Positions 25,825 through 34,238 of a stretch of DNA of 64,000 bases are shown piece after piece. The position numbers and the translations under genes are program-made. Within the stretch, counting starts at the first letter, position 1, and each line of letters opens with the position of its first letter. Source of the DNA: Clostridiales bacterium (lineage in GTDB: Bacteria; Bacillota; Clostridia; Christensenellales; CAG-138); contig DXWI01000010.1 of the NCBI GenBank assembly GCA_019416935.1, forward strand, positions 1-64,000. Direction: 5' to 3'. The notes under the pieces were generated by a model. That model searched no databases. It was given only the letters and a program-made list of their open reading frames with translations, and was not told the origin of the DNA.

Positions 25825-26676
25825 ATGAAAGCCATCAAAACCATTACGGCTATCGTTTTAGCTATCATTCTGCTCGTGCTGCAAACGGCTCTCTTGGCCC
25901 TGTTTGCTGCCGATCGGCTCATCGCACCGAGAGCGCTGACCGAAGCAATCTCCGGCGCCGGCCTGATGCGCAGCATCGTGGAGGATATGCTTGGCCAGAT
26001 GGGACTGGACGCTTCGAACGTCGATGCCGCTCCGTTGGACGCCTATGCCGGCAAGCTGGCGGCGAGCACGGTGAATGCGCTGGTTCGGGATGGAGGGATG
26101 CCGACGGTGGATTCCGGTGAATTGACGAAGTTGATGACCGGCGTTCTGGCGCCGGCGCTGCAGGCCACCGTGGAGGAGGCGGGCGCGCTGTCGGCGCTGC
26201 TGTGCGAACAGCTTGCGGCACAGCTCAATTCCATGCTCTCGAGCCGCGCTGCCCTCGCGGTGGCGCTGGAAATACCGGTTGCCGCCCTGACGGCGCTCGA
26301 AATGCTGTTCAGTCCGATGGCGCGCATTTTGCTGTCTGTCGCCGTACTGCTGTTTGGGTTCTTGCTGGTACTGCTGCTCGGGAAACGGCGGCGTGTGGGT
26401 CGCACCGGCTTGGTCTGGTGGAGCGTCACCGCCGCACTGGCGGGCTGTCTGATCCTGCTCTGCGGCGCGGGACTCGACACAGCGCTGCGATCGGCGCTCG
26501 ATGCGGACACGGCGCAGTTTGTCAACGCACTGCAGCGGGCGTCCGGCGGCGTCTTTATCCTGATCGGCGCTGTTGGACTGGCGATGTGCGCGGTGTTGTT
26601 GATCGTTTATTTTTCCACGAAGCCGAAGCGCCGCAGGCGCAGCGCCGAGCACGGCGTGCGGCAGCGGTATGCATGA
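25825..26676 (+). CDS. Membrane protein of unknown function
   Basis: A 283-residue protein I do not recognise. An N-terminal membrane helix (about 7-30) is followed by ~120 soluble residues with DALVRDGG-like helices, probably outside the cell. Three more hydrophobic helices (about 170-190, 195-215 and 245-265) end in a basic RRRR-rich tail. The layout resembles small envelope proteins of Firmicutes, but no motif gives a function. It is monocistronic with its own promoter and terminator. TGAGGAG precedes the ATG. Confidence 0.7.
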   Translation: MKAIKTITAIVLAIILLVLQTALLALFAADRLIAPRALTEAISGAGLMRSIVEDMLGQMGLDASNVDAAPLDAYAGKLAASTVNALVRDGGMPTVDSGELTKLMTGVLAPALQATVEEAGALSALLCEQLAAQLNSMLSSRAALAVALEIPVAALTALEMLFSPMARILLSVAVLLFGFLLVLLLGKRRRVGRTGLVWWSVTAALAGCLILLCGAGLDTALRSALDADTAQFVNALQRASGGVFILIGAVGLAMCAVLLIVYFSTKPKRRRRSAEHGVRQRYA

Positions 26677-26713
26677 GCGTCCTGCTGCCCAAAAGTCGTC
26701 CTAAAACAGATGA

Positions 26714-26741
26714 AGCGGCGGCCAGAACTCCGGCCGCCGCT
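26714..26741. terminator. Bidirectional terminator between convergent genes
   Basis: AGCGGCGGCC/GGCCGCCGCT (26714-26723 and 26732-26741) with an 8-nt loop; T-rich sequence lies beyond it on both strands. Confidence 0.75.
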
Positions 26742-26757
26742 GATCGTATTCGTTGTT

Positions 26758-27756
26758 TTACTCTGCCGCTTTCAGATTGTTTGCAATGTGCTTGAGCGCA
26801 TCTGCATCGAGCGAACCGGATGAAAATTCATAGACCACGCTGTCCATGCCGATCCATTCCTCCCCCTCGAATGTGCCGCTCTGCTTCTGCCAGTATTCCG
26901 CCAACAAATTCCGTCGAAAGATTTGCGGCGTCATGCGGCGGCAATAGAGCTTTGCGTCCCGCTCTCTCAAAAACAACAGCGCATCGTCCATACCCAATAT
27001 CGGCACCGTCTCAAACGTATCGGTTTCCGTTACGCCGAAAGCGCTCTCATCCCCACTGTTTTGCGCATCCGCCCGAACGTACAAAGCATCGCCCGCCGCA
27101 TTTTTATAGATGAGCACATACCCCGCGATGCAGCGATCGTATGCGCCGTCGAGTGAAAACCGCTCAACCACCGCGCCGTTCGATTCGGTGCTGCCGAGCA
27201 AGTGCAGCGACGCATCCGCAGGATGATAAAACCACAGCTTTCCTTCGGACAGTGCATAGCCCTCCGGAACCTGCGACGGCCATGCAAACGGAATTTCCGC
27301 CGCGGCCAGCCGCGTTCTCAGCATATCCAGCGAGCTGACCGATTCCCACAAGTCGACGCCGATACGACTGCCATCCGGCAGCGTGGCACTCCAAATCTGG
27401 TCACCGGGCGCCGCCGCGAGCTGCTCCTGGACAGCGGCTTCAAGATCGTCCATTATCTCCGGTAGAATCGTCGGAGAGGGCGTGCTTGCAGGCAAATCGT
27501 TCCATTGCCCGCCCCAATTGATTGTGCCAAAAAATCCGGTGGCAGCCAGCGCTGTAGCCGAAACCAGCAGCACCGCCGCAGCCGCCAGCGCAACTGCAAC
27601 GCGTTTTTTAACGCCGTGCGGAACCCGCCGGCTGCCACCCGCTTTCTGTGCGCCCACAGCCTGCAAATTCTGCTGCAGTTTTCTGCGCATCCTTTGCCGT
27701 TCCTCGGCGTTGGGCGTAATCGCGTCAAACGCGCGAACCATTCGTTCATCCTTCAT
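26758..27756 (-). CDS. Anti-sigma-factor-like membrane protein (DUF4367-like)
   Basis: A 332-residue protein. A cytoplasmic N-terminus of about 45 residues (KDERMVRAFDAITPNAEERQRM) precedes one membrane helix (VAVALAAAAVLLVSATALAATGF) and a large extracellular domain with PSQVPEGYALSEGKLW, typical of DUF4367-type sensory domains. Immediate linkage to an ECF sigma gene makes it the likely anti-sigma factor, holding the sigma at the membrane until a signal is sensed. The zinc-binding ZAS motif is absent. The ATG at 27756 has GGAGG seven bases upstream, which decides against the ATG at 27777. Confidence 0.75.
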   Translation of the reverse strand: MKDERMVRAFDAITPNAEERQRMRRKLQQNLQAVGAQKAGGSRRVPHGVKKRVAVALAAAAVLLVSATALAATGFFGTINWGGQWNDLPASTPSPTILPEIMDDLEAAVQEQLAAAPGDQIWSATLPDGSRIGVDLWESVSSLDMLRTRLAAAEIPFAWPSQVPEGYALSEGKLWFYHPADASLHLLGSTESNGAVVERFSLDGAYDRCIAGYVLIYKNAAGDALYVRADAQNSGDESAFGVTETDTFETVPILGMDDALLFLRERDAKLYCRRMTPQIFRRNLLAEYWQKQSGTFEGEEWIGMDSVVYEFSSGSLDADALKHIANNLKAAE

Positions 27757-27773
27757 ATACATTCCTCCATGAT

Positions 27774-28256
27774 TCATTCCGTAAAACTGTCTTCGCCAAG
27801 CCGCGCTTTCAGGAGTTGCCGCGCTTCGCTCAAATGGTTTCTGATCGTAGAGGCCGGCTTGTGCAGCATCTGGGCGATCTCATCCGTTCGGTATCCTTCA
27901 TAGTAGTACAGGTATACCGCCAGCTTGTGCCTCTCGGGCAGGGACCGTACCGCCTGCAGCAGAACCTGTGAAGCCGGCTCATGCGCCAGCAGATCCTGCT
28001 CGGGCAGGCTGGCCATCCGTCGCCGATAGCGTTTCAGCTCGTTTCTGCACAGATTGGACACCGTGACGATCAAAAACGCTTTTTCATGTTCTGCCGTTTC
28101 AAACGGCACGGCCCGTTTTGACAGCAGCTTCATGAAGGTGTTCTGAACGGCATCCTCTGCATCGGCCCTGTTCTTCAAAAACGCATATGCTATTCGATAC
28201 ACCATGTCTACGTGCCGGTCGTAAGCCGCCAGAATCTCCTCATTTGTGCGTTGCAT
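27774..28256 (-). CDS. ECF-type RNA polymerase sigma factor
   Basis: A 160-residue sigma-70 family protein with only regions 2 and 4. Region 2 (about 10-75) contains VYRIAYAFLKNRADAEDAVQNTFMKLL, and region 4 (about 100-150) contains LPERHKLAVYLYYYEGYRTDEIAQML, the helix-turn-helix for the -35 element. It is expected to redirect RNA polymerase to a small stress regulon in response to the anti-sigma partner encoded 18 nt downstream. ECF pairs often autoregulate; I could not place an ECF promoter with confidence upstream. Confidence 0.93.
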   Translation of the reverse strand: MQRTNEEILAAYDRHVDMVYRIAYAFLKNRADAEDAVQNTFMKLLSKRAVPFETAEHEKAFLIVTVSNLCRNELKRYRRRMASLPEQDLLAHEPASQVLLQAVRSLPERHKLAVYLYYYEGYRTDEIAQMLHKPASTIRNHLSEARQLLKARLGEDSFTE

Positions 28257-28394
28257 CCGTTTTTCTCACTCCCCTTTCACCCATAATACACCGGAACGGG
28301 CAAAATTGCCGGATCTGGGCCGTGATTTTTCATTTAAGCCGTTAAGCGACTGTACAGACTTTCCCAACTCCACATATTTGTGTCTGGATTGGGC

Positions 28395-28423
28395 TTGTAT
28401 TTACTTTGAATGGAATATATAAT
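28395..28423 (+). promoter_or_regulatory. Promoter of the DRE-TIM metallolyase gene
   Basis: TTGTAT (28395-28400), 17 bp and a perfect TATAAT (28418-28423), about 40 bases upstream of the start codon. Confidence 0.7.
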
Positions 28424-28464
28424 AAATTAATATTTTCTATTTTGACCCGGAGGTGAGCCCATTC

Positions 28465-29856
28465 ATGACAACGAGCAAAGAGCTGCGGATGAATCCGCAC
28501 ACCAATTTACTGGAGAAAAATGAATTTGATTATGTCCTGCAGGATGTGGCAGAACCAAATCTCTACCGCATCATGTTCGACTATGAGCATATTCCGAAAA
28601 TTGCATTCAACATGCGCCACGTTCCCATGGCGATGCCGGAAAATATCTGGATCACGGACACGACCTTCCGTGACGGACAGCAATCCAGAGAGCCGTACAC
28701 GACCGATCAGATCGTGACGCTGTACGACATGCTGCACCGGCTCGGCGGCCCCAACGGTATCATTCGCCAGAGCGAGTTTTTCCTGTATTCAAAGAAAGAC
28801 CGCGACGCGGTGGTACGCTGCATGGAGCTTGGATACGAGTTTCCTGAGGTAACGAGCTGGATTCGTGCCTCCAAAAAGGATTTTGAAATGGTTCGCGAGA
28901 TCGGCTTGAAGGAAACCGGCATTCTTGTGAGCTGCTCGGACTACCATATCTTCTATAAGCTCAAGATGACGCGCAGGCAAGCCGTCGATCATTACGTCGG
29001 CGTCGTTCGCGAGTGCATTGAAACGGGCGTTCGCCCTCGCTGCCATTTGGAGGACATTACGCGCGCGGATTTCTATGGCTTTGTGGTGCCGTTCGTTCTG
29101 GAGCTGTCCAAGCTCTCCAAGGAATCCGGCATGCCGATCAAGCTGCGCGCCTGCGATACGCTGGGATACGGCGTATCCATTCCCGGTGCGGCCATGCCCC
29201 GCAGCGTTCCGGGCATTATTTACGGTCTGCGTCACCACGCACGCTTCCCCTCCGAGCTGATCGAATGGCACGGTCATAACGACTTTTACGGCGCGGTTAC
29301 AAACTCCGTGACGGCGTGGCTCTACGGCGCATCCGGCGTGAACTGCTCGCTGCTGGGCATTGGCGAGCGCACCGGCAACTGCCCGCTTGAAGCGATGGTG
29401 ATTGAATATGCGCAGCTGCGCGGCACGCTCGACGGTATGGACCCCTCCGTCATTACGGAAATCGCGGAGTATTACCAAAACGAGCTGCACTACGATATTC
29501 CGCCGCAGACTCCGTTTGTCGGCGCCGATTTCAACGTGACCCGAGCCGGCGTCCATGCCGACGGGCTGCAGAAGAACGAGGAGATTTACAACATCTTCGA
29601 TACCGGCAGCATCCTGAACCGGCCGCCAACGGTCGCCATCAGCAACACCTCCGGCGTATCCGGCATTGCGCACTGGATCAACACCCGCTATGGACTCAAG
29701 GGCGAGCGCGCGCTGGATAAGACCCATCCGCTGGTGCTTGCGGTAAAGTCCTGGGTAGACGATGAATACGCAGGCGGTCGCGTCACCGTCATCTCCATGG
29801 GCGAGCTTGAGGCGATTACTGCGCGGGAAGCCGCCCGGTTGGGCGCAGCGCTGTAA
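28465..29856 (+). CDS. DRE-TIM metallolyase, isopropylmalate/homocitrate synthase-like (possible Re-citrate synthase)
   Basis: A 463-residue HMGL-like TIM-barrel enzyme of the group that condenses acetyl-CoA with 2-oxoacids. The DTTFRDGQQSREPYT segment holds the DRE-type R-D pair, and the metal-binding HGHNDFYGAVTN motif is near residue 270. The sequence belongs to a clostridial subfamily variously annotated as isopropylmalate or homocitrate synthase. Biochemically proven Re-citrate synthases of clostridia fall in this neighbourhood, so citrate synthesis is a reasonable but unproven guess. No leucine or lysine-aminoadipate genes are adjacent. The ATG at 28465 follows GGAGG by 11 bases. A GTG at 28453 overlaps GGAGG and is excluded. 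Confidence 0.8.
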   Translation: MTTSKELRMNPHTNLLEKNEFDYVLQDVAEPNLYRIMFDYEHIPKIAFNMRHVPMAMPENIWITDTTFRDGQQSREPYTTDQIVTLYDMLHRLGGPNGIIRQSEFFLYSKKDRDAVVRCMELGYEFPEVTSWIRASKKDFEMVREIGLKETGILVSCSDYHIFYKLKMTRRQAVDHYVGVVRECIETGVRPRCHLEDITRADFYGFVVPFVLELSKLSKESGMPIKLRACDTLGYGVSIPGAAMPRSVPGIIYGLRHHARFPSELIEWHGHNDFYGAVTNSVTAWLYGASGVNCSLLGIGERTGNCPLEAMVIEYAQLRGTLDGMDPSVITEIAEYYQNELHYDIPPQTPFVGADFNVTRAGVHADGLQKNEEIYNIFDTGSILNRPPTVAISNTSGVSGIAHWINTRYGLKGERALDKTHPLVLAVKSWVDDEYAGGRVTVISMGELEAITAREAARLGAAL

Positions 29857-29888
29857 CAGCCGACAGCCTTTTCCCATTGTCATTGCAG

Positions 29889-29910
29889 CGGACGGCAACC
29901 TTGCCGTCCG
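29889..29910 (+). terminator. Terminator of the metallolyase gene
   Basis: CGGACGGCAA/TTGCCGTCCG (29889-29898 and 29901-29910) followed by TTTTCGTTT. Confidence 0.85.
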
Positions 29911-29936
29911 TTTTCGTTTGCTGCCGGTTTCGATGC

Positions 29937-29966
29937 TTGTCACCGGTCCTGACAATATGCTACAAT
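29937..29966 (+). promoter_or_regulatory. Promoter of the alarmone synthetase gene
   Basis: TTGTCA (29937-29942), 18 bp and TACAAT (29961-29966), 46 bases before the ATG. Confidence 0.6.
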
Positions 29967-30012
29967 TTACAAGAATGCCACCGAGCAAATTGTATAAAAG
30001 AGGATTCCTGTC

Positions 30013-30717
30013 ATGTCTGAAACAAAAGAACGCCCGCTTCAGGCGCTTCTGAACGCGGAGCATCCCGAACGGATTCTGGAGCGCGCCAGACCGTTCATGG
30101 AGTTTATGATGCGCAACAAGTGTGCGCTGCGCGAGATCGAAACGAAGCTGAACGTGCTGAACGATGAGTTCTCCACGCGCTATAACCGCAATCCGATTGA
30201 ATCAATCAAGACCCGGCTGAAAAGTCCGCTGAGCATTGTGCAGAAAATGCAGCGCAGGGGATTTGAACTGACGCTTGAAAATATTGAGAGCAAGCTGAAC
30301 GACATTGCCGGTATCCGCGTCATCTGCTCGTTCCCGGAGGACATCTATCATCTGGCGGACATGCTTTGCCGGCAGGATGATATCACCGTGGTTGCAGTCA
30401 AGGACTACATTAAGCATCCAAAGCCGAATGGCTATCGGAGCCTGCATCTCATACTCGATGTGCCCATCTTTCTCTCGACAGAAAAGCGGCACATGCGCGC
30501 CGAGGTACAGTTCCGCACAATCGCCATGGATTTCTGGGCCAGTCTGGAGCACCAGCTCACCTATAAGCGCGAGAATATCCCGGATGCCGATCTGGTCGCG
30601 GAGGAACTGCGCGAATGCGCCGACATCATCAGCGAGATGGATGGACGGATGCAGCACATCCGGAAGAAGATCGACCTCGAAAAGGTCCCTTCCGGCGCTC
30701 AAGACATTCGGGAATGA
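30013..30717 (+). CDS. relQ: Small alarmone synthetase, RelQ type (GTP pyrophosphokinase family)
   Basis: A 234-residue single-domain (p)ppGpp synthetase lacking the hydrolase, TGS and ACT domains of RelA. The synthetase motifs are SPLSIVQKMQRRG, DIAGIRVICSF, KPNGYRSLHL (substrate/nucleotide loop, near residue 137) and AEVQFRTIAMDFWASLEHQL. A C-terminal helix follows, as in the tetrameric RelQ enzymes. It should transfer pyrophosphate from ATP to GTP or GDP under envelope or starvation stress. It is monocistronic, with its own promoter and a strong terminator. Confidence 0.92.
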   Translation: MSETKERPLQALLNAEHPERILERARPFMEFMMRNKCALREIETKLNVLNDEFSTRYNRNPIESIKTRLKSPLSIVQKMQRRGFELTLENIESKLNDIAGIRVICSFPEDIYHLADMLCRQDDITVVAVKDYIKHPKPNGYRSLHLILDVPIFLSTEKRHMRAEVQFRTIAMDFWASLEHQLTYKRENIPDADLVAEELRECADIISEMDGRMQHIRKKIDLEKVPSGAQDIRE

Positions 30718-30760
30718 AATGACACCGCCGATCATGCGCGGCGGATACAGACATCGCAAG

Positions 30761-30783
30761 AGGGATCACAGGCCGTGGTTCCT
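30761..30783 (+). terminator. Terminator of relQ
   Basis: AGGGATCAC/GTGGTTCCT (30761-30769 and 30775-30783), nine pairs including two wobbles, followed by six T. Confidence 0.85.
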
Positions 30784-30794
30784 TTTTTTGTAAT

Positions 30795-30825
30795 ACAAAA
30801 CCACCCGTTAGACGAGTGGTTTTGT
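30795..30825. terminator. Second hairpin behind relQ
   Basis: ACAAAACCAC/GTGGTTTTGT (30795-30804 and 30816-30825), a perfect 10 bp stem with an 11-nt loop, 11 bases after the relQ terminator's T-run. It may be the end of an unrelated or lost unit. Confidence 0.55.
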
Positions 30826-31028
30826 GTTACACGAAGCAGCGCGCGGCCGGACTGTTGCTCAGCTCACCGGTACGGATATTTGAGGATGTGACCGGCTGGG
30901 GCGGCTCGACCGCAGAGGAGCGGGCGAACAACATCAAGGACGGCAACTTCCTGAAGAACACCTACTATGAATACGGCAATGTGCAGGCGGCGAACCGCGA
31001 AGCATGGATCGCAGGGAAGATGCGGTAA
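30826..31028 (+). pseudogene. Remnant: C-terminal end of an unidentified protein
   Basis: An open frame ends at 31028 with a very protein-like tail (TGWGGSTAEERANNIKDG, then a segment ending EAWIAGKMR). It has no ribosome site or plausible start: the only start-like codon (GTG at 30816) lies inside the preceding hairpin. I do not recognise the parent family. The best reading is the surviving C-terminus of a lost gene, bounded by terminators on both sides. Confidence 0.4.
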
Positions 31029-31037
31029 CGGGTAAAG

Positions 31038-31070
31038 CAGCGCCGCGGCAGAATATATGCCGCGGCGCTG
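31038..31070. terminator. Bidirectional terminator, 13 bp GC-rich stem
   Basis: CAGCGCCGCGGCA/TGCCGCGGCGCTG (31038-31050 and 31058-31070) with a 7-nt loop ends the cysE operon on the minus strand. It also lies directly behind the 31028 remnant on the plus strand. Confidence 0.85.
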
Positions 31071-31088
31071 TCCATTTTGGGGATATGC

Positions 31089-31607
31089 TTACTGTTCGCT
31101 GCCGGCATCGCCCGACTGCACGGATGCATCGTCGAATTCAAAGGCATCGACCGGCAGGACATGGCCGGCCTGGCGCGGATCATTGCCCTGCCGCTGGCGC
31201 GGCGCGTTCTTATCGACAAATTTGCGGATGATAAAGATCAGCGCAACGACCAACGCGATCGTGATGCCCATAAAGACATACATCAGCGTGGTCAACAGTT
31301 CCGGCGTCAAAAAGCTCCAGCCGCCAAGCTCCACAGCGGGTACGACTTCATACACAGCTGCCGTGGTTTCCGTCGCTTCCTGCACGACCTGACTGGTATA
31401 GAGCATTCCCATCAGCAGCGAAGAAACGCTGTTGAGTATCATGAAGATGCCGAGGCACAGGAACAGGATGCGGAGCGTCTTTTTGAACTTCTCCTCCATC
31501 CCCTTTTTAATGTTGTCGGCGGCATACATTTTTCCTTTGCCGGTGATGCCCGCGACCAGCACATAGACGCCCATGGCGAGCAGCAACATGTCGAACAGTG
31601 ATGTCAT
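31089..31607 (-). CDS. Small membrane protein of unknown function
   Basis: A 172-residue protein that I do not recognise. Three hydrophobic segments are visible: about residues 3-23, 44-66 and 103-128 (ELLTTLMYVFMGITIALVVALIFII). It ends in an acidic, polar tail. It is the last gene behind cysS, 12 nt away and before the shared terminator, so it is transcribed with the cysteine operon. Whether it has anything to do with cysteine is not evident. Confidence 0.7.
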   Translation of the reverse strand: MTSLFDMLLLAMGVYVLVAGITGKGKMYAADNIKKGMEEKFKKTLRILFLCLGIFMILNSVSSLLMGMLYTSQVVQEATETTAAVYEVVPAVELGGWSFLTPELLTTLMYVFMGITIALVVALIFIIRKFVDKNAPRQRQGNDPRQAGHVLPVDAFEFDDASVQSGDAGSEQ

Positions 31608-31619
31608 AGCTTTACTCCT

Positions 31620-33020
31620 TTATTTGTTTTCCGTCAGTGGTTTCAGTTTTGGGCCCTGCGCCGTGTCCTCCACAGCAAAGCCAAGCTGCCTGAGCTGATC
31701 GCGAATTGCGTCCGCGCGGGCAAAGTCCCTCGCTTTCCTCGCCTGCTGGCGCTCCTCGAGCAAATGCATGGCCTCGTCCGACGCAGCTGCCTCGCGCTTG
31801 TGCTGCAGCAAACCCAACACACCGACCAGCTCGTCGAACAGCTTTGCCGCCGCGTCGATCGCCTCTCCCCCGCGGGGCTCCGTCACGAACGTATTGCAGG
31901 CGCGTGCAAAATCGAACAGTACGCCGATGGCGTCGGCCGTATTCAAGTCATCATCCATTGCGCTTTCAAAACGGGCCCGAACATCATCGAGCGAAGCGAT
32001 CCAAGCGGCATCCTCCGCCGTTGCTTCGCAGCGCTGCGCTTCGGCAAGCCGCTCGCGCGCTGTGCGCAGCCGCGTCAGCGCCGTTTCCGCCTGCCGGATG
32101 AGATCACGGGAGAAGTTGACCGGATTTCGATAATGCACGGACAGCATGAACATGCGCACGGCCTCCAGGTCGAACTCCTTGGCAATATCCCGGACGGTGA
32201 AGAAATTCCCGAGCGATTTGCTCATCTTCTGATTGTCCACATTGATGTAGCCGTTGTGCATCCAATAACGGGCAAACGGCTTGCCGGTCGCCGCTTCCGA
32301 CTGGGCAATCTCGTTTTCGTGGTGCGGGAAGATCAGGTCCTGACCGCCGCCATGGATATCAAACGATTCACCGAGGATGGCCATGCTCATGGCCGAGCAC
32401 TCAATGTGCCAACCCGGCCGGCCCTTGCCCCAAGGAGAATCCCAGGAGGGCTCTCCGGGCTTTTCCCCCTTCCAGAGCGCAAAATCCAGCGGATCACGCT
32501 TCTGTTCCGTAGGATCGACGCGCGCGCCGTTTTCCAGATCATCGATGTTCTGGCCGGACAGCTTGCCATAGCTCGGATAGCTGCGCACGGAAAAATACAC
32601 GTCGCCATTATCCGCCGGATAGGCATGCCCCTTTTCGATCAGCGTCTGCACCAGATGGATGATCTCCGCGATATGCTGGGTCGCACGCGGATTTTCGGTC
32701 GCGCGCTCCACGCCCAACGCGTCCGCATCGCGATAATACTCGGCGATGAACCGCTCGCCCAGCGCCTGAACGGTGGTTCCCTCCTCATTGGCACGGCGGA
32801 TCATTTTGTCATCGATGTCCGTAAAATTCTGTACGAACGCCACTTCATAGCCGCGATATTCCAAATATCTGCGAAGCGTATCAAACACGATGAACGGTCT
32901 GGCATTGCCGATGTGAAAATAATTATATACGGTTGGGCCGCAGGCATACATGCTGATCCTGCCCGGCACGAGCGGGACAAGCTCTTCCTTTTTGCGGGTC
33001 ATGGTATTATATATCTGCAT
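31620..33020 (-). CDS. cysS: Cysteinyl-tRNA synthetase
   Basis: A 466-residue class I synthetase that charges tRNA-Cys. The signature motifs are YACGPTVYNYFHIGNARPF (the HIGH motif region), the zinc-binding C/H residues (CGPT, WHIECSAM, HHENE), and the KMSKSLGN KMSKS loop near residue 265. The C-terminal anticodon-binding domain is complete. Start at 33020: GGAGG lies seven bases upstream of this ATG, and a GTG directly before it is too close. It is the second gene of the T-box-controlled cysE operon. Confidence 0.98.
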   Translation of the reverse strand: MQIYNTMTRKKEELVPLVPGRISMYACGPTVYNYFHIGNARPFIVFDTLRRYLEYRGYEVAFVQNFTDIDDKMIRRANEEGTTVQALGERFIAEYYRDADALGVERATENPRATQHIAEIIHLVQTLIEKGHAYPADNGDVYFSVRSYPSYGKLSGQNIDDLENGARVDPTEQKRDPLDFALWKGEKPGEPSWDSPWGKGRPGWHIECSAMSMAILGESFDIHGGGQDLIFPHHENEIAQSEAATGKPFARYWMHNGYINVDNQKMSKSLGNFFTVRDIAKEFDLEAVRMFMLSVHYRNPVNFSRDLIRQAETALTRLRTARERLAEAQRCEATAEDAAWIASLDDVRARFESAMDDDLNTADAIGVLFDFARACNTFVTEPRGGEAIDAAAKLFDELVGVLGLLQHKREAAASDEAMHLLEERQQARKARDFARADAIRDQLRQLGFAVEDTAQGPKLKPLTENK

Positions 33021-33046
33021 CACAAAACCTCCATTTGTTGATTATA

Positions 33047-33781
33047 TCACAGGTTGTTTGCTTTTTCCAATGCTTCTATGCGCTCAAGCAGATTCTGAAT
33101 CTGCTGCTGCACCGGGTCCGGCAAATGCACCTGATCGAGATCGACGCCGTCCTCGCCTGTGGGCTGAATTCCGACTTGGCGCTTCGCCTCCTCGCAGACG
33201 ACGCGCTGCTTACAATCCGGCACATTGCGGTCGCAACCCGGTTTGCCGCAGCACCGCGCGGGGCAATCGTACAGCCGCACCACATGCCCCGGCACGCCAA
33301 CGACCGTCGCGCAGGGCGGTACCTCCGAAAGCACGACCGCACCCGCGCCGATCTTGGCGTAGTCCCCGACCGTAAACGGCCCAAGTACCGCTGCGCCGGC
33401 CGAAATGGTCACATGACTGCCGATCGTTGGGTGTCGCTTTCCGGTCTCCTTGCCCGTTCCACCAAGCGTTGCCCCCTGATAGATCGTGACGTCATCCCCG
33501 ATGACCGTCGTCTCACCGATGACAACGCCCAGGCCATGGTCGATGAACAGGCGCTTGCCGATGCTGGCCCCCGGATGGATATCCACACCGGTAAAAAATC
33601 TGCACCATTCCGACATCAGCCGTGCCAGCGTTTTTCTGTTGTGCCGGTATAAAAAGTTTGCAAACCGATGCCATCGCACGGCGTGAAAGCCCGGATAGCA
33701 CCAGAACACCTCCCATGCGCTGCGCGCGGCCGGGTCGCGGTCCAAAACACAGCGCAAATCCTCCCGAAACGTATCAAACAT
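33047..33781 (-). CDS. cysE: Serine O-acetyltransferase
   Basis: A 244-residue enzyme that makes O-acetylserine from serine and acetyl-CoA, the first step of cysteine synthesis. The left-handed beta-helix hexapeptide repeats begin at GVDIHPGASIGKRLFIDHG, with the catalytic histidine, and continue through GETTVIGDDVTIYQGATLGG. It is longer than the ~170-residue minimum because of a cysteine-rich C-terminal extension (CPARCCGKPGCDRNVPDC) that could bind metal. It is first in the operon with cysS and is preceded by a cysteine T-box leader. The ribosome site (GGGAATGAGC) is weak. Confidence 0.95.
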   Translation of the reverse strand: MFDTFREDLRCVLDRDPAARSAWEVFWCYPGFHAVRWHRFANFLYRHNRKTLARLMSEWCRFFTGVDIHPGASIGKRLFIDHGLGVVIGETTVIGDDVTIYQGATLGGTGKETGKRHPTIGSHVTISAGAAVLGPFTVGDYAKIGAGAVVLSEVPPCATVVGVPGHVVRLYDCPARCCGKPGCDRNVPDCKQRVVCEEAKRQVGIQPTGEDGVDLDQVHLPDPVQQQIQNLLERIEALEKANNL

Positions 33782-33799
33782 TGCTCATTCCCTCAATCC

Positions 33800-34065
33800 C
33801 AAAAAAATAACACAAACGCCTGCATAAAGACGAATGTGCTTCGCGGTTCCACTTTATTTGGAAATGCTGTGCATTTCCCTCTCTCGACCGGCACTCTGAC
33901 CGGTCCGGCTTTAACGCAGCCATACGTCCGGCGATACAGGGGCTTTGAAACCCGTTGTCACCGGCGGCTATGGGAGGCACTTTCCCACCGCACAACCCCA
34001 AACCGGCTTTCAGCCGACGACCGGTTCTCTCTTTGGGGCGCCGCATGTGGATACTCTTTCCCAAT
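33800..34065 (-). promoter_or_regulatory. T-box leader, cysteine type, controlling cysE-cysS
   Basis: The minus-strand leader ends in the conserved T-box TGGAACCGCG (33842-33851), followed by a hairpin and a run of T (33801-33807) that form the terminator. Upstream, a long Stem I is visible, with distal pairs CCCCAAA/TTTGGGG and ACCGG/CCGGT and an AGTA motif on its 5' side. The specifier position on the 3' side reads TGC (33977-33979), a cysteine codon. Uncharged tRNA-Cys should therefore stabilise the antiterminator and switch on serine acetyltransferase and cysteinyl-tRNA synthetase together. Confidence 0.88.
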
Positions 34066-34084
34066 CATTGCCTTTACTCATTAT

Positions 34085-34114
34085 ACTATATGCTATGATG
34101 CCGCTGCTTGTCAA
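34085..34114 (-). promoter_or_regulatory. Promoter of the T-box operon
   Basis: TTGACA (34109-34114), 18 bp and TATAGT (34085-34090) on the minus strand, just ahead of the T-box Stem I. A TATAAT-like hexamer lies slightly further downstream. Confidence 0.65.
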
Positions 34115-34238
34115 GCCGCGAATGATTGCACTGTTTACCGCGATAAGCAGCCGCTTGCTGCGTCTCAAAAAGTTTTCTTTTCTTTCCCTTCGGATATGCT
34201 ATACTGTATAGGTAATACTTGGTCAAGGAGGGCAGTTT

